A stretch of 18,273 bases of DNA from Kiritimatiellota bacterium (GTDB lineage: Bacteria; Verrucomicrobiota; Kiritimatiellia; JAAZAB01), in NCBI GenBank assembly GCA_008636095.1, contig VSJD01000076.1, positions 1 to 18,273 of the forward strand. Reading direction: 5' to 3'. Each line of letters starts with the position of its first letter. Position 1 is the first letter of the stretch. The notes under the pieces are model-generated. The model did no database searches. It was not told where the DNA came from and saw only the letters and a program-made list of their open reading frames with translations. Positions 14,023 through 18,273 of the stretch are shown here, one piece after another. A program made the position numbers and the translations under genes.

Positions 14023-15300
14023 ATGCGGAGTTATCCAATAACAGTTGCGGCCGATTGCCAGGGCCGGGTCATTGATCTGCCTGGACTGGCCGCCGCCGGA
14101 CGCAGCGGCCATACGGTATATCCGCTGGATGGCGCCAGGCTCATACCTCTGCCCAAAGGCAGTGACCTCTATCTGCTGCCGGCGCGGCAGGCGGTGGGTT
14201 TTGCCGCTGACGGAAGCATGGTTGCCGCTGAAGGGCAATACACCGCCGTGGCCGCCTTCCTGCCGCCCGGCTATACAGCCTTCTCGCTGGCCGCCTGCCG
14301 GGGCGACAAGGCTTCACCAAGACTGCCGCTCTACTGTTACTGCGCCGTCGCCTGGTATCGCGGGAAATTCCATGTGCCTGCCTTGCGGGTGGATTCTGAT
14401 CCCAAACATGATCCAAGTCGCTGGGACAGGCGCGAGGTTGGCAGGCAGGTCAAGTCCTGGCTCAGCAGATATCCGGCCAACCGCCTTATCGCGCACCACG
14501 GTCTGGTCTGTGCGCTGCAGTACGGTTGTCCCAATGCGATCAACCTGTTCCTGCGGCGCTGGGAAGCGCCGGTGGCCGTATCGGGCCGATGCAACGCCAC
14601 TTGCCAAGGATGCATTTCCGAGCAAACCTCGCCCGCCGTCAAATCGCCGCACAACCGGATCAGTTTTGTCCCAACGGTGGAGGAGATCGTCGAACTGGCA
14701 GTCCGGCATCTTGAGCAGGCCCCGCGCGCAATGATCAGCTTTGGCCAGGGCTGCGAGGGTGAGCCGCTCCTGCAGGGCAAACTTATCGAAACCGCCATTC
14801 GCACGATCCGCAGACAAACCGGACGCGGCACCTTGCATATCAACACCAATGGCAGCCTGCCCAATGCTGTTGCACGGCTGGTTGACGCTGGGTTGGACAG
14901 CATCCGCATTTCGCTGAACAGCGCGCGGCCGGCGCTCTATGCTGCGTATTACCGATGCCGCCGCTATTCTTTTGATGATGTCCTAAAATCATTCCATATC
15001 GCCCGCAAGGCAGGCGTGTGGATATCCATCAACTACCTTACATTTCCCGGTGTGACCGATGACCCGGCCGAATGCAGGGCGTTCTCAAGACTGCTTGAAA
15101 AAACCGCCCCGCAGATGATCCAGTGGCGCAATCTCAATATTGATCCGGACTGGTATATGGAGACCGTTGACCGTGCCGTGCCGGTGCGCCGCCGCAGGAT
15201 CATGGGCATTCCGGAGCTCATGCAGAAGATACGCCGAAAATTTCCAGGCATACGCTTCGGCTATTTCAATCCACCGCTAAAGAGCCTGCACGTAAAATAA
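14023..15300 (+). CDS. Radical SAM protein of unknown function
   Basis: A 425-aa radical S-adenosylmethionine enzyme. The iron-sulfur motif is Cys190-NAT-Cys194-QG-Cys197, unusually far from the N-terminus. Residues 1-185 have no motif I recognise and are rich in short hydrophobic strands. After the cluster, ISFGQGCEGEPLL is the GEP-type SAM-binding motif, followed by LHINTNGSLP, GLDSIRISLNS and IQWRNLNIDPDWYM. All fit a conserved uncharacterised radical SAM family I know from environmental bacteria; I cannot name its reaction. No SPASM-like cysteine cluster is seen at the C-terminus. The start ATG 14023 is chosen because the 53 in-frame residues upstream come from repeat sequence and have no protein-like character; no Shine-Dalgarno is visible. 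The ECF sigma gene starts 56 bases after the stop. Confidence 0.85.
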   Translation: MRSYPITVAADCQGRVIDLPGLAAAGRSGHTVYPLDGARLIPLPKGSDLYLLPARQAVGFAADGSMVAAEGQYTAVAAFLPPGYTAFSLAACRGDKASPRLPLYCYCAVAWYRGKFHVPALRVDSDPKHDPSRWDRREVGRQVKSWLSRYPANRLIAHHGLVCALQYGCPNAINLFLRRWEAPVAVSGRCNATCQGCISEQTSPAVKSPHNRISFVPTVEEIVELAVRHLEQAPRAMISFGQGCEGEPLLQGKLIETAIRTIRRQTGRGTLHINTNGSLPNAVARLVDAGLDSIRISLNSARPALYAAYYRCRRYSFDDVLKSFHIARKAGVWISINYLTFPGVTDDPAECRAFSRLLEKTAPQMIQWRNLNIDPDWYMETVDRAVPVRRRRIMGIPELMQKIRRKFPGIRFGYFNPPLKSLHVK

Positions 15301-15356
15301 TTAGACAAATTCAGGGTACAAAACAGTCTTTATTACTGAAGGTCGGAGTCCGGATT

Positions 15357-15884
15357 ATGGATGAACTGCCTATTCAACGCATTAAAGACCTCATCCAACA
15401 GGATGATCCGGCTGCCCTGGACATCATTTACGATCATCTCGGACAACGGCTCTACCATTATGTGCTGGGTCTGTTGGGCTCGGAACCGGAGGCGCAAGAC
15501 GTGATTCAGAAACTTTTTATTCGATTGGCAAAAAAGCGCCGGCACTTGCTGAAAGCCGAAAACATGGTCGGGTATTTATTCGCCATGGCACGTAACCTGG
15601 CCCGGGATGCCTTGAGTAACCGGCCGCAACAAACGGAAAATATTGAGGATTATCTGAATGTCCTGGTCAGCGATGCAAAACCGCCCGACCAGCAGGAAGG
15701 CGGGGTGGAAGTTCTCCAGGCACTCCTGGCCCTGCCCTTCAAGCAACGGGAAGTTGTTAATATGAAATGCCTTGAGGCCATGACCTTTGAAGAAATTGCC
15801 CGCTCATTAAATATTTCGCTCAATACGGCGGCCAGCCGCTACCGCTATGCAATGGCCAAGTTGCGCAGGAAACTAATATGCTGA
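15357..15884 (+). CDS. ECF-type RNA polymerase sigma factor
   Basis: A 175-aa sigma-70 family factor with only regions 2 and 4. Region 2 spans about 20-90 (LDIIYDHLGQRLYHYVLGLLGSEPEAQDVIQKLFIRL, then VGYLFAMARNLARDAL). Region 4 spans about 118-172, with LPFKQREVVNMKCLEAMTFEEIARSLNISLNTAASRYRYAMAKLRRKL forming the HTH that binds the -35. The start ATG has GGAG (15345-15348) 8 bases before it. It is followed on the same strand by a one-TM protein placed where an anti-sigma factor is expected and then by a larger membrane protein. It probably directs expression of its own operon. No autoregulated promoter could be assigned with confidence in the 56-base gap upstream. Confidence 0.93.
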   Translation: MDELPIQRIKDLIQQDDPAALDIIYDHLGQRLYHYVLGLLGSEPEAQDVIQKLFIRLAKKRRHLLKAENMVGYLFAMARNLARDALSNRPQQTENIEDYLNVLVSDAKPPDQQEGGVEVLQALLALPFKQREVVNMKCLEAMTFEEIARSLNISLNTAASRYRYAMAKLRRKLIC

Positions 15885-15902
15885 TTGACACAAATAAAAC
15901 GA

Positions 15903-16087
15903 ACCTCACCACAGAGGCACAGAGACACAGAGACGGATGTTCTCCTCACGTGTTCTCTTCCGGCCAATCGTTGCGTGCATCCCGAGGCGCGCTTGCGTGC
16001 TCTCGGGATGCACGCAACACTCCTGTGGGGAGAGGGAAGAGATCAAGGAGACGGATACTCTGCGCCTCCGTGTCTCCGTGGTGAACC
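15903..16087. repeat. Nested palindromic element (about 185 bases)
   Basis: The outer arms, CTCACCACAGAGGCACAGAG from 15904 and the TCTGCGCCTCCGTGTCTCCG region ending GGTGAACC near 16087, are imperfect reverse complements. Inside, TTGCGTGCATCCCGAG (15971-15986) and CTCGGGATGCACGCAA (16002-16017) form a perfect 16-bp stem with a 15-base loop; the loop repeats TTGCGTGC (15994-16001). The outer arms translate to TTEAQRHRD and LCASVSPW, peptides I know as products of a widespread intergenic repeat, not of real genes. It looks like a non-autonomous mobile palindrome. Confidence 0.85.
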
Positions 16088-16116
16088 ATCTCTTGCTTTA
16101 TACTAACGAGGATGCC

Positions 16117-16593
16117 ATGAACGATTCCGAGATTGAAAAAAAACTTGCGCGGTTCAAGCTAAAAGATGCACCGGCGTCCGCTCGCACCCGCATCCTGGCC
16201 GCCGCACGCGCCGCCTGGAACAAGGCGCCGATCCGTAGCCGCGGCGGCTTGCCCTGCAAAGCGCTTTGGCGAAGCATGGGTGACGCCGTGGTCTGGACTT
16301 GGAGCATCTGGCGCTGGCCCACCTATTATGCCGCCGCCGCGGCATTGTTGCTCCTGTTGAACGGCATAGTTGCTTCGTTGGACCAGCGCTGGACAGCCGA
16401 ATTGATTGCGGAAAAAGCCCCGGCACTGGACGAACGCCAAACGGCCTTTGAGCAGTTGTGCGTCGAATTAGGCCGTGATCCCGCGGTCGCCCGACAGTTG
16501 CGGATGCTGGCTATGCGATCTGCACCCAAGGGCGATATTAATGAATTTCTACGCCGGAAGAACCAGTTATTACAGGCAACGGAGTTATTATAG
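16117..16593 (+). CDS. Single-TM protein, candidate anti-sigma factor
   Basis: I do not recognise a named family. The 158-aa protein starts MNDSEIEKKLARFKLKDAPASARTRILAAARAAW, a charged helical region with the PxxxRxRILAAA pattern seen near the start of many PVC anti-sigma-like proteins. One membrane helix spans about 69-88 (PTYYAAAAALLLLLNGIVAS). The C-terminal ~70 residues are helical and charged. Position after an ECF sigma gene and the N-in single-helix layout suggest it sequesters that sigma factor (inference). No zinc-binding HxxxCxxC motif is present. ATG 16117 has GAGG six bases before it; longer in-frame starts fall in the palindromic element and were rejected. The next gene starts 22 bases after the stop. 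Confidence 0.75.
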   Translation: MNDSEIEKKLARFKLKDAPASARTRILAAARAAWNKAPIRSRGGLPCKALWRSMGDAVVWTWSIWRWPTYYAAAAALLLLLNGIVASLDQRWTAELIAEKAPALDERQTAFEQLCVELGRDPAVARQLRMLAMRSAPKGDINEFLRRKNQLLQATELL

Positions 16594-16615
16594 AGAAACA
16601 AAATGGAGGATGACC

Positions 16616-18016
16616 ATGAAAATCGTTAGAACAATCATGAAGTGGCTGGGAATTGGCATTGGCGCGTTGCTGGTTCTGATAATCCTGGCCTCGCTCATCA
16701 TGAACGTGATCTTCGGCCGCGAACTGCGGCAAACCATGGCCCAGCTCAAGGCCGAGGGCCGGGCGCTGACCATCGCTGAAATCCGGCCCGCGCCAATCCC
16801 GGATGACCAGAACGCGGCGCCACTCTTTCAGAAAGCCGCTGAATTGATGGGCTCTGGCACCTACAACAAACCGGCGCCAAAGGCAGCTCCGTCAATCAAA
16901 GAGTTATCCGACCTGATTTCTTCCAATAATACGCTGGATATTTCCACATGGCCAACCGCACACCGGGAAGCTCTGCCGCGCCTGATCCAGGCCCCGGAAA
17001 TGATAGAGCTTTTTGCCGTCCTGCGCGAAGCCGCACAAAAGCCCGGGTATAATAACAATCTGAAGTATGAGGATGGACCGAGCATGCTCTTGCCTAACCT
17101 GGGCTCAATTCGACAGATAGCCCGGGTTTTGAGTATCAAGGCCGAGCTTGACGTCCAAGCCGGGAATGGTGCAGAAGCATTTGCAACCGTTCTGGAAGGA
17201 TTAAAACTGGCTGATCTCTTGAAACAGGAGCCGGTCCTGGTCACCCAGTTAGTGCGCATCGCTTGCGATTTAGTGATGATTGATCGCATGGAACGCATGG
17301 CTGACGAGACCGATATCCCGCCTGATCAAGCTCGCGCCCTGATTGTGGAATTGGCACAGCACACCGATGCCACGCCATGGGTTCGGACCATGGATGGCGA
17401 ACGGGTCGCAATGGGACTGTGGTGTTTTCAGACTTTTCAACATGGTTCCTTCCACGATTTTAACTCGCTGTTAGACATGGGGATGGATATGCATTTTGCG
17501 CCATGGCTCGGCTGGGGATTGCAATATTTATATATGCCAATCTTGAAAAAAGATTTCGCTGTTTATCTGACATTGATGTCCCAGGTTCAAGATTACTATA
17601 AAGTTCCCTACTGGAAAGCGGCCGAAACGATCCGTAATCACCCGACCGATCAACAGATTCCCCGCTACTGTCTCCTGACGCGCTTGCTGTTTCCAAACTT
17701 AACCGCAGTTGTCACCAGGAATACCGAGCATGACGCCGCCATTGACGTGGCCCGCGTAGGCCTGGGCTTAAAACTGTTCAAGCAGAAAAACGGAGCCTAC
17801 CCGGATTTACTGGACAAGCTAACGCCGGAATTCCTTGAAAGCATTCCGGTTGATCCCTTCACTGGCAAAGCACTCATCTACCGGAAGGCTGACGCCGGAT
17901 TCATGCTCTACAGCTTGGGCCCCAATCAGCAGGACGACAACGGCACGCCCAGGCCTACCGGCAAGCAAGCTACGGGCGAAGAGCCTTACGACATTGCCTG
18001 GAAATGCGCGCGTTAA
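16616..18016 (+). CDS. Membrane-anchored protein with pseudopilin-like C-terminus
   Basis: A 466-aa protein of unknown function. Residues ~9-31 (WLGIGIGALLVLIILASLIMNVIF) form one N-terminal membrane helix, so the rest is probably outside the cytoplasmic membrane. PIPDDQNAAPLFQKAAELM opens a long helical, tetratricopeptide-like middle. The last ~90 residues (ARVGLGLKLFKQKNGAYPDLLDKL, IPVDPFTGKALIYR, GFMLYSLGPNQQDDNG) resemble the C-terminal part of type II secretion major pseudopilins, though there is no prepilin leader. ATG 16616 has GGAGG (16605-16609) six bases upstream; ATG 16610 overlaps that site. It is the third gene of the sigma-factor unit and the likely sensor or output component (inference). 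Confidence 0.8.
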   Translation: MKIVRTIMKWLGIGIGALLVLIILASLIMNVIFGRELRQTMAQLKAEGRALTIAEIRPAPIPDDQNAAPLFQKAAELMGSGTYNKPAPKAAPSIKELSDLISSNNTLDISTWPTAHREALPRLIQAPEMIELFAVLREAAQKPGYNNNLKYEDGPSMLLPNLGSIRQIARVLSIKAELDVQAGNGAEAFATVLEGLKLADLLKQEPVLVTQLVRIACDLVMIDRMERMADETDIPPDQARALIVELAQHTDATPWVRTMDGERVAMGLWCFQTFQHGSFHDFNSLLDMGMDMHFAPWLGWGLQYLYMPILKKDFAVYLTLMSQVQDYYKVPYWKAAETIRNHPTDQQIPRYCLLTRLLFPNLTAVVTRNTEHDAAIDVARVGLGLKLFKQKNGAYPDLLDKLTPEFLESIPVDPFTGKALIYRKADAGFMLYSLGPNQQDDNGTPRPTGKQATGEEPYDIAWKCAR

Positions 18017-18025
18017 GTAAAGAAA

Positions 18026-18050
18026 AACCTCACACAAAGTCACAAAGGTT
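18026..18050. repeat. AACCT...AGGTT-flanked short repeat
   Basis: AACCT (18026-18030) and AGGTT (18046-18050) flank CACACAAAGTCACAA, itself two near-copies of CACAAAG. It resembles the arms of the 15903 element in style. It lies just before the IS110 left part and may mark older repeat sequence outside the insertion. Confidence 0.4.
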
Positions 18051-18084
18051 AAATGAGAAGGCTGATCTCCCTATCTGCGAGCTG

Positions 18085-18093
18085 TGATATAAT
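18085..18093 (+). promoter_or_regulatory. Perfect extended -10 upstream of the IS110 transposase
   Basis: TGATATAAT contains TG plus one base and a consensus TATAAT (18088-18093). No good -35 stands 16-18 bases upstream. A perfect hairpin GGCCT-TGGT-AGGCC follows at 18112-18125, before the ribosome site. Confidence 0.55.
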
Positions 18094-18147
18094 CACGCTC
18101 AAAGTTAAAACGGCCTTGGTAGGCCATAACGCATAAGGAGACCAGCC

Positions 18148-18273
18148 ATGAAAAAAGGTATCACGATCGGGATGGATTTGGGAGACAAAAAACATCAGGT
18201 ATGCGTTTTGAATAAAGCGGGAGAGATTGTTGCCGAAGAGGAAGTTGCCGGCAACCGCGCGGCGATGGCGAGC
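18148..18273 (+). CDS. IS110-family transposase, N-terminal part (3' end outside window)
   Basis: The first 42 codons read MKKGITIGMDLGDKKHQVCVLNKAGEIVAEEEVAGNRA, the RuvC-like N-terminus of IS110-family DEDD transposases. Asp10 in GMDLGD is the first catalytic aspartate. AAGGAG (18135-18140) lies 7 bases before the ATG. The frame runs off the window edge. IS110 elements lack terminal inverted repeats, so the left end cannot be placed from this sequence; it lies somewhere in 18017-18147. Confidence 0.88.
   Translation, partial: MKKGITIGMDLGDKKHQVCVLNKAGEIVAEEEVAGNRAAMAS
18148..18273 (+). mobile_element. IS110-family insertion sequence, left part
   Basis: Called from the transposase start. 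The non-coding leader (some part of 18017-18147) probably belongs to the element, but its boundary is not visible; the start given is the transposase ATG. The right end is outside the window. Confidence 0.75.

Noticed and set aside
15885..16106. Small plus-strand frames after the sigma gene (TTEAQRHRD / LCASVSPW)
   Set aside because: They translate the palindromic repeat; peptides of this kind come from a non-coding repeat in many genomes.

Overview
The window reads as a housekeeping stretch of a GC-rich chromosome from an environmental bacterium, most likely a member of the PVC group (Kiritimatiellota/Lentisphaerota-like). This is inferred from gene style rather than a marker gene: a zinc-ribbon Ser/Thr kinase with a large membrane-anchored C-terminal part, an HTH-PTS IIA fusion, an ECF sigma factor followed by two membrane proteins, a TTG-started HisI, and gaps full of short palindromic and tandem repeats.

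Layout: 1-2064 (+) holds the 3' end of proB and all of proA (proline synthesis from glutamate). 2066-3928 (-) holds a secreted unknown protein and a PfkB-family kinase. From a divergent promoter region, a Ser/Thr protein kinase (4175-6403, +) is followed at once by hisI (6432-6842, histidine pathway), then an HU-like DNA-binding protein with a strong terminator (7166-7502) and dapF (7530-8336, lysine/peptidoglycan precursor). 8487-11698 (-) holds larC, larB and a Gfo/Idh/MocA oxidoreductase. LarB and LarC make the nickel-pincer nucleotide cofactor; larE and larA are not in the window. A metallo-beta-lactamase-fold hydrolase (+) converges on an HTH-PTS IIA protein (-). Next come a tRNA-Pro(UGG) gene (-), about 400 bases of repeats including a tRNA fragment, and a radical SAM protein (+). 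15357-18016 (+) looks like one signalling unit: ECF sigma factor, a one-TM protein in the anti-sigma position, and a TM-anchored protein with a pseudopilin-like C-terminus. The window ends in the first 42 codons of an IS110-family transposase.

No large undescribed system such as a defence island, CRISPR array or biosynthetic cluster is evident. The most unusual layer is the repeats. An 18-bp unit is tandemly repeated inside proA, and a near-identical copy lies in the neighbouring convergent gene in another reading frame. At least six different palindromic or tandem elements occupy the gaps, one of them between the sigma factor and its presumed partner. Other points of interest are the HisI with an altered metal-binding segment, the radical SAM family with its cluster motif far from the N-terminus, the tRNA-Pro fragment, and the leader of the IS110 element.
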